NCBI GenBank assembly: GCA_947497755.1
Contig: CANMHT010000002.1
Span: 496,001-560,000, forward strand
Direction of reading: 5' to 3'
Length of the DNA stretch: 64,000 bases
Source: an uncultured Polaribacter sp.
GTDB taxonomy: Bacteria > Bacteroidota > Bacteroidia > Flavobacteriales > Flavobacteriaceae
The position numbers were made by a program, and so were the translations under genes. This document shows, piece by piece, positions 54,177 to 62,248 of this stretch (the stretch's first letter is position 1; each line of letters begins with the position of its first letter). The notes beneath the pieces were generated by a model. That model was given only the letters and a program-made list of their open reading frames with translations, had not been told where the DNA came from and ran no database searches.

Positions 54177-54857
54177 TTACTTATTAATTTTATACAAGTT
54201 GGGTTTAGTAATACCTATTTGAGTATAATATTTCTTGTTCATTTCAAAATGCATTTCTGTCATGGAATTTAGATATTCTTCTAAAGGCTTTAGTCCAATA
54301 GAAGCTCTTCTTTTGTTTACGTGTAAACTATCGGCTAAATTTTTGCAGTAAGCTTGTCCAGTTTTTAAGTTATAGGTTATTTGAGTACCGTAAATTTGTT
54401 TTTCTCCAGAATTAATTTTTACACGATCAACTAAAAGACCATAGTTGCTAGAAAGTGCATTCTTTTGGTCTACTTCAATTTTCATTTTTTTAAGTACTTT
54501 TTTCTGAAAATCTAAGTTGTGATCAGAATGTTGTACCATCACCCAAAAATTATTTGAGCCTTCTTCTCCTGCCAAATCATATCCAACAAAACCATGCATG
54601 TCAAAAATTTCTTTTAAGCGTTTTTGATGAGTGGTAAAAACACTGTCTTTAAAAGCATTCCATTTTTGCTCACTCATTTTTTTATATTCTCCTTGTGGAA
54701 TATAAGCAGCTATCTGGTCAATTTTTGCCATTCTTTTTAGCTCATCAGCAAGACTTTGATTAAAAACAACTTTCTTTTGAATTTCTTTTTTCTCTGAGCT
54801 TGTTGTTTTGCATCCAATAATACATAACAATAGAAGTAATCCAATTAATCTTTCCAT
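54177..54857 (-). CDS. DUF6624-type lipoprotein
   Basis: 226 aa with a lipoprotein signal peptide (MERLIGLLLLLCIIGCKTTS, lipobox Cys16). The mature part has MHGFVGYDLAGEEGSNNFWVMVQHSDHNLDFQKKVLKKM and SNYGLLVDRVKINSGEKQIYGTQ, a pattern I associate with the DUF6624 family (moderate certainty). Function unknown. It is 9 bp downstream of the PqqB-like metallo-hydrolase on the same strand; both are predicted lipoproteins. Confidence 0.8.
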   Translation of the reverse strand: MERLIGLLLLLCIIGCKTTSSEKKEIQKKVVFNQSLADELKRMAKIDQIAAYIPQGEYKKMSEQKWNAFKDSVFTTHQKRLKEIFDMHGFVGYDLAGEEGSNNFWVMVQHSDHNLDFQKKVLKKMKIEVDQKNALSSNYGLLVDRVKINSGEKQIYGTQITYNLKTGQAYCKNLADSLHVNKRRASIGLKPLEEYLNSMTEMHFEMNKKYYTQIGITKPNLYKINK

Positions 54858-54866
54858 TTTTATTGA

Positions 54867-55820
54867 TTATAATTCATAATTCTGTCCTTCAGAAGCAAAT
54901 TTAAATCCAAGTTTTTCTACTTCTTTTTTCTCTTTACTATTATCTTGTAAAGCTGGATTTGTATGGTTAAAATGAATAAAAATCACTTTGTTTTTTACTT
55001 CCTCAGATTCATTTTTAAACAATTCAACCGTTTCTTGAATAAACGGATGTGGTACTTCTGTCATCGCTCTTTTTACTTCCTTTTGATTGAAAAAAGTAGC
55101 ATCTAAAAAAGCATAATCTACTTTTTTAACTTCTTCAATAATGCTCTTTTTCCAAGTATGCCATTTGTCGATATCTGGAATAAATAAAGCCGTTTTTTTA
55201 GAACCAGATATGGTATAACCAACAGTTTCAGAAAACTCATCTCGGTGTGGGACTAAAAAAGGAGTCACTTTTAATTGCTTGTTTAAAGTGATAGTAGAAT
55301 CATTTTGTAAAGAAAGTAATTCTATATTTTTAATAGTTACTAATTGGCTCCAAGGTCCATTAGTTTCGATAAAAGATTTCATTTTAGGCATCGCATAAAC
55401 TTTAGTGCCTTGTTTACCTAGTGCTTCTCTACCAAAATACATCAATCCCGTATAATGACCAATATGGGCATGTGTAAGAAATACACCATCAATAATGTTG
55501 TTTGTTTTTAAGTGATGTTGTTCTAAATCTGCTAATTGAGTAGATATGTCTGGCGTAGCTTCAAACAGCCATTTTTGTTTGCTTTGTTGATCTACCAATC
55601 CCAAAGCAACTACTTTTTTCTTCTGATATGTGCCATTATAAAAATTAGTACAGCAAACTTTTTCGCAACCTATATGTGGATAACCACCATCTTGAGCAAT
55701 TCCTAAAATAGTAAGGTATTGATTGTGTTTTTTTGCGGTTGTTTTTTTCTTGTCAGAAACTTTAACGGTACATTGTACACTTATAAAAAGTAAGGTTAAA
55801 ACGAAAAGTCTTAGCTTCAT
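54867..55820 (-). CDS. PqqB-like MBL-fold metallo-hydrolase, predicted lipoprotein
   Basis: 317 aa. The signal peptide ends in a lipobox (LLFISVQC, Cys17). The N-terminal block LGIAQDGGYPHIGCEKVCCTNFY resembles PqqB, as does the metal motif THAHIGHYTGL (residues 116-126), in which the usual HxHxDH is HxHxGH. Later metal positions are seen in LVPHRDEFSETVGY and IPDIDKWHTWKKS; VIFIHFNHTNPAL is near the end. No other PQQ genes are present, so PQQ synthesis is not implied. It is probably periplasmic or outer-membrane anchored and of unknown substrate. Confidence 0.85.
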   Translation of the reverse strand: MKLRLFVLTLLFISVQCTVKVSDKKKTTAKKHNQYLTILGIAQDGGYPHIGCEKVCCTNFYNGTYQKKKVVALGLVDQQSKQKWLFEATPDISTQLADLEQHHLKTNNIIDGVFLTHAHIGHYTGLMYFGREALGKQGTKVYAMPKMKSFIETNGPWSQLVTIKNIELLSLQNDSTITLNKQLKVTPFLVPHRDEFSETVGYTISGSKKTALFIPDIDKWHTWKKSIIEEVKKVDYAFLDATFFNQKEVKRAMTEVPHPFIQETVELFKNESEEVKNKVIFIHFNHTNPALQDNSKEKKEVEKLGFKFASEGQNYEL

Positions 55821-55850
55821 AAAATTGGATTTAAAGTGTTTAAAACTACA

Positions 55851-55884
55851 AAAAAAGCATTAACTATATAGTTAATGCTTTTTT
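55851..55884 (-). terminator. Terminator of ilvE
   Basis: AAAAAAGCATTAACTA pairs perfectly with TAGTTAATGCTTTTTT, a 34-bp palindrome. On the minus strand it lies 21 bp after the ilvE stop, ahead of the metallo-hydrolase start. Confidence 0.88.
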
Positions 55885-55905
55885 ATTTTCTTTGTTAAGT
55901 TAAAA

Positions 55906-56961
55906 CTAAACTGTCACACGCCAACCGTATGGGTCATCAGTTTTATTGGTTTGAATATCAGTGATTTTTTTCTTTAAAAATGCTGCAAAAGTTTCTTCTA
56001 ACTCAGGTAAGTCAAAATCTTCATTTTTATAGCCAAAACCAGCGATTGGTGAAATTACTGCCGCTGTACCAGCACCAAACATTTCTTTTAAATTGCCATT
56101 TTTAGCAGCTTCTACTACTTCAGAAACAGTAATTTTTCGTTCTTCAACACTAATATTTGAATCTTTGGCAATTTGTAAAATACTTTTACGAGTAATTCCA
56201 TCTAAGATTCTATCAGAAGTTGGACTGGTAATTAATGTATCATTAATTCTTACAAAGATGTTCATTGCGCCAGCCTCTTCAATATATTCATGTGTATTGT
56301 CATCTGTCCAAATAACTTGCTGATATCCTTTTTCTACAGCCAATTGTGTTGGGTAAAATTGTGCAGCATAATTACCACCAGCTTTAGCAAAACCAACACC
56401 ACCATTAGCAGCACGAGCATACTTTTCTTCAATCAATACTTTTACTTTTCCAGAGAAATATGCTCCAGAAGGTGCTGTAGCAATGATTAATTTGTACTCA
56501 TTTGCTGGAGAAGCATGAAATCCATTACCAGAAGCAAACATAAATGGTCTAATGTATAAAGAACTACCTTCGTTAGTAGGTATCCAAGCTTCATCAACTT
56601 TTAATAATTCTTTCAATCCATCCATGAATAATTCTTCTGGAATTTGCGGAATTACCATTCTTTCTGCAGAAATATTTAAACGTTTACAGTTATCTAAAGG
56701 TCTAAAAAGTAAAGTGTTTCCATCAGTATCTTTGTAGGCTTTCATTCCTTCAAAAATAGATTGCCCATAATGAAAAATCTTTGCCGACGGATCTAACTGA
56801 ATTGGCGCATAAGGCTCAATAGTTGGATTTTGCCATTTTCCATCTTTAAAATCACATACAAACATGTGATCAGAAAAGATGCTTCCAAAAGAAAGATTGT
56901 CAAAATCTACCGTATCTATTCTAGATTTTTCTATGTGTTTTATCGTTATATTCGAATTCAT
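55906..56961 (-). CDS. ilvE: Branched-chain amino acid aminotransferase
   Basis: 351 aa, in the length range of the longer (BCAT-like) class. Family parts are YGQSIFEGMKAYKD, LYIRPFMFASGNGF, the PLP lysine in VGFAKAGGNYAAQFYPTQLA, YIEEAGAMNIFVRI and ITRKSILQIAKDSNISVEERKI, with MFGAGTAAVISPI near the end. It makes Val, Leu and Ile or starts their breakdown. A TACCTTTG promoter element lies 23 bp upstream of its start. Confidence 0.97.
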   Translation of the reverse strand: MNSNITIKHIEKSRIDTVDFDNLSFGSIFSDHMFVCDFKDGKWQNPTIEPYAPIQLDPSAKIFHYGQSIFEGMKAYKDTDGNTLLFRPLDNCKRLNISAERMVIPQIPEELFMDGLKELLKVDEAWIPTNEGSSLYIRPFMFASGNGFHASPANEYKLIIATAPSGAYFSGKVKVLIEEKYARAANGGVGFAKAGGNYAAQFYPTQLAVEKGYQQVIWTDDNTHEYIEEAGAMNIFVRINDTLITSPTSDRILDGITRKSILQIAKDSNISVEERKITVSEVVEAAKNGNLKEMFGAGTAAVISPIAGFGYKNEDFDLPELEETFAAFLKKKITDIQTNKTDDPYGWRVTV

Positions 56962-56984
56962 CGTCTCAAATAATTTTAATGCTG

Positions 56985-56992
56985 CAAAGGTA
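56985..56992 (-). promoter_or_regulatory. -7 promoter element of ilvE
   Basis: On the minus strand the sequence reads TACCTTTG followed by CA, a textbook TAnnTTTG element, ending 23 bp upstream of the ilvE ATG. The -33 element is not clear. Confidence 0.55.
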
Positions 56993-57048
56993 CGGATTTT
57001 ATAAGAGGTTTAAGATAGAAAAACAGCCTTATTTGTTGTTTAAATTAG

Positions 57049-57056
57049 TACATTTG
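57049..57056 (+). promoter_or_regulatory. -7 promoter element of the DUF4920 operon
   Basis: TACATTTG fits TAnnTTTG and ends 27 bp upstream of the ATG at 57084. TTTG copies upstream are closer than the usual spacing. Confidence 0.5.
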
Positions 57057-57083
57057 TAAGAAATATGTTAATTATTAAAAACT

Positions 57084-57593
57084 ATGAAATCAATATTCAA
57101 AATTTGCCTAGTATTTTTAATCGCATTTACAGCATGTAAAGAAGGAAATACAGAAAAAAAAGTGGAAAAGAAAACAACAGAAGTAGCTGTTAACTACGAA
57201 TCATTTGGAGCAGAAATTACTGCTGATGATAGTATAGATGCTAAAGCAATGCTTTCTAAATTTAATAACTTGAAAGTAGGAGATACTTTAAATGTAAAGT
57301 TTGCTTCTAAAATTAACGAGGTATGTTCTAAAAAAGGATGTTGGATGAAGTTAGATTTAACTGATGGTCAACAATCAATGGTTCGTTTTAAAGATTACGG
57401 ATTCTTTATGCCTTTAGATTCTAAAAACAGAGAAGTGATTGTAAACGGAAAAGCATATATTAAAGAAACTTCTGTTAAAGAATTACGACATTATGCAGAA
57501 GATGCAGGAAAATCTAAAGAAGAAATTGCTAAAATAACTAAGCCAAAAAGAACATTGGCGTTTGAAGCAGACGGAGTTTTAATGAAAAAATAA
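57084..57593 (+). CDS. DUF4920 lipoprotein
   Basis: 169 aa with a lipobox signal peptide (MKSIFKICLVFLIAFTACKE, Cys18). The core FGAEITADDSIDAKAMLSKFNNLKVGDTLNVKFASKINEVCSKKGCWMKLDL with VRFKDYGFFMP matches DUF4920, whose CxxxGCWMK pattern suggests a metal- or disulfide-linked site in the periplasm. Function unknown. Its TAA shares one base with the ATG of the cytochrome-like gene, so the two are translationally coupled. Confidence 0.9.
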   Translation: MKSIFKICLVFLIAFTACKEGNTEKKVEKKTTEVAVNYESFGAEITADDSIDAKAMLSKFNNLKVGDTLNVKFASKINEVCSKKGCWMKLDLTDGQQSMVRFKDYGFFMPLDSKNREVIVNGKAYIKETSVKELRHYAEDAGKSKEEIAKITKPKRTLAFEADGVLMKK

Positions 57594-58018
57594 TGAAGAG
57601 AATTATTTTTTTACTTGTAATAATGCTTGTCGCTTCTTGTAAAACAGAAGAGAAAAAAGAAAAAGTAATTATTACCAAAGGAAAAACAGCAAAGCAGTCA
57701 GAAATGGCTGCTTTGATGTTACAGATGTATGATAAAAATGCAGAAAATAAAAAGCTAATTTTAGAAGGGAAAACACCAGAGAATTTTCCTGAAGAGTTTT
57801 TAAAAATACACTCTGCAACACTTACCAATCCTTCTGATAAAAGACCAGAATTTAAAGCGTTTTCGAATTTTTATATCGAAAATTTAAGAAAGGTTTTTGA
57901 GCCATCAGCTGATTCATTAAAACAACGACACAATAATGTAATCAATAGTTGTATTACTTGTCATGAAACTACTTGTGTAGGGCCAATCCCAAAAATTAAA
58001 AAGCTGCTAATTCGTTAG
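57593..58018 (+). CDS. Cytochrome c-like lipoprotein with a single CxxCH motif
   Basis: 141 aa. The signal peptide has a lipobox (RIIFLLVIMLVASCKT, Cys16), followed by a Lys/Glu linker. The middle is helical (EMAALMLQMYDKNAENKKLI). A haem c-binding motif CITCH (C120, C123, H124) is near the C-terminus, then CVGPIPKIKKLLIR. This C-terminal placement after a helical bundle resembles cytochrome c'-type proteins, but that is an inference. It starts inside the DUF4920 stop; the paired genes may act on periplasmic redox chemistry. Confidence 0.8.
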   Translation: MKRIIFLLVIMLVASCKTEEKKEKVIITKGKTAKQSEMAALMLQMYDKNAENKKLILEGKTPENFPEEFLKIHSATLTNPSDKRPEFKAFSNFYIENLRKVFEPSADSLKQRHNNVINSCITCHETTCVGPIPKIKKLLIR

Positions 58019-58019
58019 G

Positions 58020-58688
58020 TTGAAAAGAGAAATCAAAATAACTGCAGATGGTTCTTCTACCATTCATTTACCGGATTGGGGAGAAAGCTATCACTCTACG
58101 CATGGAGCGATTCAAGAAGCGAAACATGTTTTTTTAAAGCAAGGTTTTGATGTTTTTAATAAAGAAAGACTTAGTATTTTAGAAATAGGATTTGGTACAG
58201 GACTGAATTGTTTTTTAACTTATTTACAAGCAACAAAACAAGATGTTGTTGTAAAATATACAGGTGTTGAAGCTTATCCAGTTGAAAAAAAGGAGATTCA
58301 ACAGTTAAATTATATTCAGGAATTAGCTGCATTTGAGGCGAAAGAAATTTTTGAGCAAATGCATGCTTGCCCTTGGGAAGAAAAACAAACGATATCTAAA
58401 CAATTTATTTTAACAAAGAGAAAGCAGTTTTTTAAAGAAATTACAGATACAAATACCTTCGATTTAATTTATTTTGATGCTTTTGGAGCTGAGTATCAGC
58501 CTGAGTTATGGACAGAAATCATTTTTAAAAAAATGTTTGAAGCACTAAAAGTAAACGGAATTTTGGTAACTTACTCGGCCAAAGGAAGTGTAAGAAGAGC
58601 AATGATAGCTGTAGGTTTTGAGGTAGAAAGATTGCAAGGCCCACCGGGAAAAAGAGAAATGTTACGTGCAAGAAAAATACTGAGTTAA
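58020..58688 (+). CDS. mnmD: tRNA 5-methylaminomethyl-2-thiouridine methyltransferase MnmD
   Basis: 222 aa with a TTG start at 58020, 1 bp after the previous stop; no ATG is available before the conserved LPDWGESYHSTHGAIQEAKHVFL. The SAM motif is ILEIGFGTGLNCFLT, and IYFDAFGAEYQPELWT, VTYSAKGSVRRAMIAVGFEVERL and GPPGKREMLRA are the DUF752/MnmD hallmarks. Only the methyltransferase domain is present (no MnmC oxidase domain), as in many non-enterobacterial species. It completes mnm5s2U at wobble U34. Confidence 0.95.
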   Translation: MKREIKITADGSSTIHLPDWGESYHSTHGAIQEAKHVFLKQGFDVFNKERLSILEIGFGTGLNCFLTYLQATKQDVVVKYTGVEAYPVEKKEIQQLNYIQELAAFEAKEIFEQMHACPWEEKQTISKQFILTKRKQFFKEITDTNTFDLIYFDAFGAEYQPELWTEIIFKKMFEALKVNGILVTYSAKGSVRRAMIAVGFEVERLQGPPGKREMLRARKILS

Positions 58689-58701
58689 CGAAGAATTTAT
58701 A

Positions 58702-58851
58702 ATGGAAGAAAAAAGAATAAAATTTAGAAGAATACGAGAGCGTCGAAGAAGGTCTAATCCTAAAAGAGGGATATTACTTGTGGTATTACTTATCGTTATT
58801 TTGTACTTATTCTTAAATGCAGAATCTATTTTAACGAAGCTATTGCCTTAG
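58702..58851 (+). CDS. 49-aa single-pass membrane protein
   Basis: ATG 58702 to TAG 58851, too short for the ORF track. The N-terminal half is very basic (KFRRIRERRRRSNPKRG) and followed by a hydrophobic helix (ILLVVLLIVILYLFL). The positive-inside rule predicts a cytoplasmic N-terminus and a short external tail. It lies 13 bp downstream of mnmD and ends 1 bp before the convergent glycosyltransferase stop. The composition and tight fit argue that it is real. Function unknown. Confidence 0.7.
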   Translation: MEEKRIKFRRIRERRRRSNPKRGILLVVLLIVILYLFLNAESILTKLLP

Positions 58852-58852
58852 T

Positions 58853-59974
58853 TTATTTTTTAAATGTTCTACCTTTCCATTCATAAGTACTAAACGTAGA
58901 AATTAAAAAAACAAAGACAGTAAAACACGGGTATATAATACTTGAAAGTAAATAGTCTTTAAAGACTATTTTTTTTTGATAAAAGCTACTTATTTTTTGG
59001 AGTAATAAATAATCGAAAAACAATTTTACTATAAAAAAATAACAAGCAGTAGCCAGCGACATTCGATTGAATATGATAAAAAATGGAAATAAAGCAATTA
59101 ATGCATTTCCAAAAAGCACAACAACTCCAATAAATTTTCCAAAGAACAATTTGTAATTAGAAGTTTTAGAAGCCCAACGAACTCGTTGATGTATTAACTC
59201 TTGTAACAAATCTACTGGTTTTGTAGTTACAATTGCATCTTTAGATTTTAAGTAATGTACTTTTTCTTGATCAAATTGAAGAAATTTTTCAAGTATAAAA
59301 ATATCGTCTCCACTTGCAACACTATCGTTATTATCAAATCCTTTTACTTTCCGAAAAATTTCTTTTCTGTAAGCCAAGTTAGCTCCATTACATAAAAATG
59401 GTTTGTTAATTCCAAATCCACTTATGGTAGAAGCTTGTAAGCTTAAAAAATCTAACTGCTGAAATTGATGTAAAAAACTATTATCAACATTATAGTTTAC
59501 TGGGGCAACAACCAGATTGCTATGGTTTTTCTGAATAAAGCTGTCAAAATTTATCAGCCAATTTTGAGGAAGCACACAATCAGCGTCTGTAGTAATAATC
59601 CATTCTTTAGAACTCGCAAGTGAAGCTGTATGTATGGCATCTTTTTTTGGTGAATTAGAGCTTCTAATGTTATTAATTATTTGAAAGTTAATTCTAGAGT
59701 TTTCAAGAGATTTTTGAATACAACGAATAGAATTGTCACTAGAATTATCATCAACAAATAAAATTTCGTACAAATTTGTTGGGTAATTTAATGCTTGAAT
59801 ACTTTGTAAAAGAAACGGTATGTTTTTTTCTTCATTTCTAAACGGAATCAGAATAGAAAAAGATGTTTTTGGTATGGCTTTTCCTGGTTTAAATTCTTTA
59901 ACTTTTGTATAGCCAATAATAAATACAAAGATTGTACTGATGTAGCATAAAAAAATGATACTTGTTAAAATCAT
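58853..59974 (-). CDS. Family 2 glycosyltransferase with membrane segments
   Basis: 373 aa. An N-terminal membrane helix precedes the GT2 domain (SILIPFRNEEKNIPFLLQSIQALNY, FVDDNSSDNSI, ITTDADCVLPQNWL), with GANLAYRKEIF, SGDDIFILEK and the acceptor-side motif QRVRWASKTSNYK (Q-x-x-R-W). Three hydrophobic segments follow. The Q/RxxRW motif is typical of processive GT2 enzymes. The product is unknown. Its start overlaps the stop of the flippase-like gene by 4 nt, so the two probably act in the same glycolipid or glycan pathway. Confidence 0.9.
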   Translation of the reverse strand: MILTSIIFLCYISTIFVFIIGYTKVKEFKPGKAIPKTSFSILIPFRNEEKNIPFLLQSIQALNYPTNLYEILFVDDNSSDNSIRCIQKSLENSRINFQIINNIRSSNSPKKDAIHTASLASSKEWIITTDADCVLPQNWLINFDSFIQKNHSNLVVAPVNYNVDNSFLHQFQQLDFLSLQASTISGFGINKPFLCNGANLAYRKEIFRKVKGFDNNDSVASGDDIFILEKFLQFDQEKVHYLKSKDAIVTTKPVDLLQELIHQRVRWASKTSNYKLFFGKFIGVVVLFGNALIALFPFFIIFNRMSLATACYFFIVKLFFDYLLLQKISSFYQKKIVFKDYLLSSIIYPCFTVFVFLISTFSTYEWKGRTFKK

Positions 59975-60945
59975 TCGTTAGCAGCCGAAGGTTTAGCATG
60001 GTTAAAAGTAAGTACAAAATAACTACCAATGATGCTTGGAAGTACAAAATTTAATATCCACATAGAAAGTGTAATGGATAAAATAGGCAATCCGTTTGCA
60101 TTAAAAAATGAAAAGACCCATATGGCAACCGAGCTTTTTAAAACAATATCAAAGATGGATAGCATCGGAATTATTGATGCTAAAAAATACATGCTAAAAA
60201 TAGCAAACATAGCTTCTATATAGCTAACATCAACAGAAAAAAGTAATAATAAGAAGTAAAATTGATGCGAGAAAATAAGATATCTTAAACCAGAGTACAA
60301 ACTTGTTTTTAAAACAAGTTCTCTAGGTGTATTTCTAATAAAGTTTACAAAAGACTTTATAGAGTAGCCTTTAAATGTAAAGTCTCTTTTATAGAGTGTC
60401 CAAAAGATATGAAGAGAAACGATACTTAAAATAAGAATTGGAATGATGGGTTGTACTGGAATATCAATATTGAAAGTAGTAATGAAATATGAGATTCCAA
60501 TGGCACCAAAAACTAATGTAAAAAATAACTGAAATAGATTTCCAATTAGATTTAAAACAACAATTTTTTTGCGCTGATTTTTAGCAAAATATAAAGCTTT
60601 GGCACCGTATTCTCCAATTCTATTTGGCGTAATTAAAGAAGCTGTAAGTGAAGCTAAACATTGTATGGCAGCATTTTTAAAATCTATTTTTTGAATTGAA
60701 GACACCAGAGTTTTCCACTTTAAAATTTCTAAACTCCAATTAAATACACTAAAAAGAAGTAATATACTTAAATGTTGTAAAGAAATAATTGCGTTGTTTT
60801 CTAATGAAGAAAAATAAGTAGAAAAATGAAGTTGCTCATTATCTGTGAGTTTTAAATAAATATAAAAGGAGCAGCCAATAACTATAAAAAGTTTAGTGAC
60901 TAGCGCAAAGAATTGCTTAGATTTGTGTAATGTCGATTGTTGCAT
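59971..60945 (-). CDS. Lysylphosphatidylglycerol synthase TM/flippase-like membrane protein
   Basis: 324 aa with about eight hydrophobic segments. The pattern WSLEILKWKTLVSSIQKIDFKNAAIQCLASLTASLITPNRIGEYGAKALYF is characteristic of the UPF0104/LPG-synthase transmembrane family. There is no C-terminal aminoacyl-transferase domain, so it is not a full MprF. Members coupled to glycosyltransferases are proposed to move lipid-linked sugars. It is coupled by a 4-nt overlap to the GT2 gene. The N-terminus faces the ruvC promoter. Confidence 0.85.
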   Translation of the reverse strand: MQQSTLHKSKQFFALVTKLFIVIGCSFYIYLKLTDNEQLHFSTYFSSLENNAIISLQHLSILLLFSVFNWSLEILKWKTLVSSIQKIDFKNAAIQCLASLTASLITPNRIGEYGAKALYFAKNQRKKIVVLNLIGNLFQLFFTLVFGAIGISYFITTFNIDIPVQPIIPILILSIVSLHIFWTLYKRDFTFKGYSIKSFVNFIRNTPRELVLKTSLYSGLRYLIFSHQFYFLLLLFSVDVSYIEAMFAIFSMYFLASIIPMLSIFDIVLKSSVAIWVFSFFNANGLPILSITLSMWILNFVLPSIIGSYFVLTFNHAKPSAANE

Positions 60946-60965
60946 TGATACAAAGAACGTAAAAT

Positions 60966-61517
60966 TTGAGGACTGAAAAAATCATATTAGGAATAGATCC
61001 TGGAACTACCATTATGGGTTTTGGAATTATTAAGGTTGTTGGAAAGCAAATGGAGTTCATTCAAATGAATGAATTGCAATTGAAAAAGTATGATGATCAT
61101 TATTTAAAACTAAAACTTATTTTTGAACGTACTGTAGAGTTAATAGATACTTATCATCCAGATGAAATTGCTATTGAAGCTCCTTTTTTTGGGAAAAATG
61201 TACAATCTATGTTAAAGTTAGGAAGAGCTCAAGGTGTTGCAATGGCTGCCGGACTTTCTAGAGAAGTACCAATTACAGAATACTTGCCTAAAAAAATAAA
61301 AATGGCAATTACAGGTAACGGAAATGCTAGTAAAGAGCAGGTAGCACTGATGTTAAAGTCATTATTGAAACTAAAGAGTTTGCCTAAAAACTTAGATGCA
61401 ACTGATGGGTTAGCAGCTGCAGTTTGTCATTTTTACAATTCTGGAAAAGTAATTGGGGGAAAAAATTATACTGGTTGGGCTAGTTTTGTAAAGCAAAACC
61501 CTAAAAAAATAGGATGA
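60966..61517 (+). CDS. ruvC: Crossover junction endodeoxyribonuclease RuvC
   Basis: 183 aa with a TTG start at 60966 before [17 protein letters not shown]. The active-site acidic residues are visible in GIDPGTT (Asp11), [11 protein letters not shown] and [14 protein letters not shown]. RuvC resolves Holliday junctions with RuvAB. The start is separated by 20 bp from the divergent flippase-like gene. The DUF3667 gene overlaps its stop by 4 nt. Confidence 0.96.
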   Translation: MRTEKIILGIDPGTTIMGFGIIKVVGKQMEFIQMNELQLKKYDDHYLKLKLIFERTVELIDTYHPDEIAIEAPFFGKNVQSMLKLGRAQGVAMAAGLSREVPITEYLPKKIKMAITGNGNASKEQVALMLKSLLKLKSLPKNLDATDGLAAAVCHFYNSGKVIGGKNYTGWASFVKQNPKKIG

Positions 61518-62248
61518 TAATGAACAAGTCTTCACAATGTAGAAATTGTAATGCTCAATTGAATGGTAATTTTTGTCAGCAATGCGGGCAACGTAGTTCA
61601 GTGCACAAAGTTACATTTAAAGAGACTTTTGAAGATTTGATTAATGGATTATTTACAGTAAATGCTCCGTTTGTTATTACCATGAAATTGCTTTTTCTCA
61701 ATCCAGGAGAATTGTTTCGAAACTTTTTAAATGGTAGAAGAAAGAATTATTACAAACCGGTTTCATTTTTTATTGTAACTACACTGTTGTATATCGTAGT
61801 AAGATCTATTATAAATTATGATCCTTTAACTACTGCAGGTGTAAATGTAAACGGAAAAGTCTTAGAAGATGCAGGTAAATACATGGTAAAAAACATAAAT
61901 AATATTTTGTTTTTGTTTGTTTTTGCTTTGGGATTCTTCTTGAAAATATTCTTTTGGAAAAGAAATAACTTGGCAGAGTTTATTGCCATCTCTTTTTATA
62001 TTGCAGGAATGTATACTTTGGTAAGTTTAGTATCTATGTTTTTTCTAAAACACTTAGGGCAAGAATACAAATCAATTCCGATTTTAGTTTTTTTACTGTA
62101 TGTAATGTATGCATTTGCTTCGTATTTTAAATCGCGTAACTTTTTTGCCATGTTTAAAGTAGTGATTGCTTATTTTCTCGCTTTTTCATTGTATACCGGT
62201 GTAGGGTTTTTAATATCATTTTTAATAGTTTGGTTAAAGTCTAAATAG
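61514..62248 (+). CDS. DUF3667 membrane protein with N-terminal zinc ribbon
   Basis: 244 aa. Four cysteines in two CxxC pairs (C9, C12, C21, C24) form a zinc ribbon ([20 protein letters not shown]). The DUF3667 core follows ([53 protein letters not shown]) and then about five membrane segments. The family is common in Bacteroidota and has no known function. It begins in the ruvC stop (overlap 4 nt; ATG 61520 is an alternative start) and its stop abuts the hemW start. The neighbours suggest no shared role. Confidence 0.88.
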   Translation: MIMNKSSQCRNCNAQLNGNFCQQCGQRSSVHKVTFKETFEDLINGLFTVNAPFVITMKLLFLNPGELFRNFLNGRRKNYYKPVSFFIVTTLLYIVVRSIINYDPLTTAGVNVNGKVLEDAGKYMVKNINNILFLFVFALGFFLKIFFWKRNNLAEFIAISFYIAGMYTLVSLVSMFFLKHLGQEYKSIPILVFLLYVMYAFASYFKSRNFFAMFKVVIAYFLAFSLYTGVGFLISFLIVWLKSK

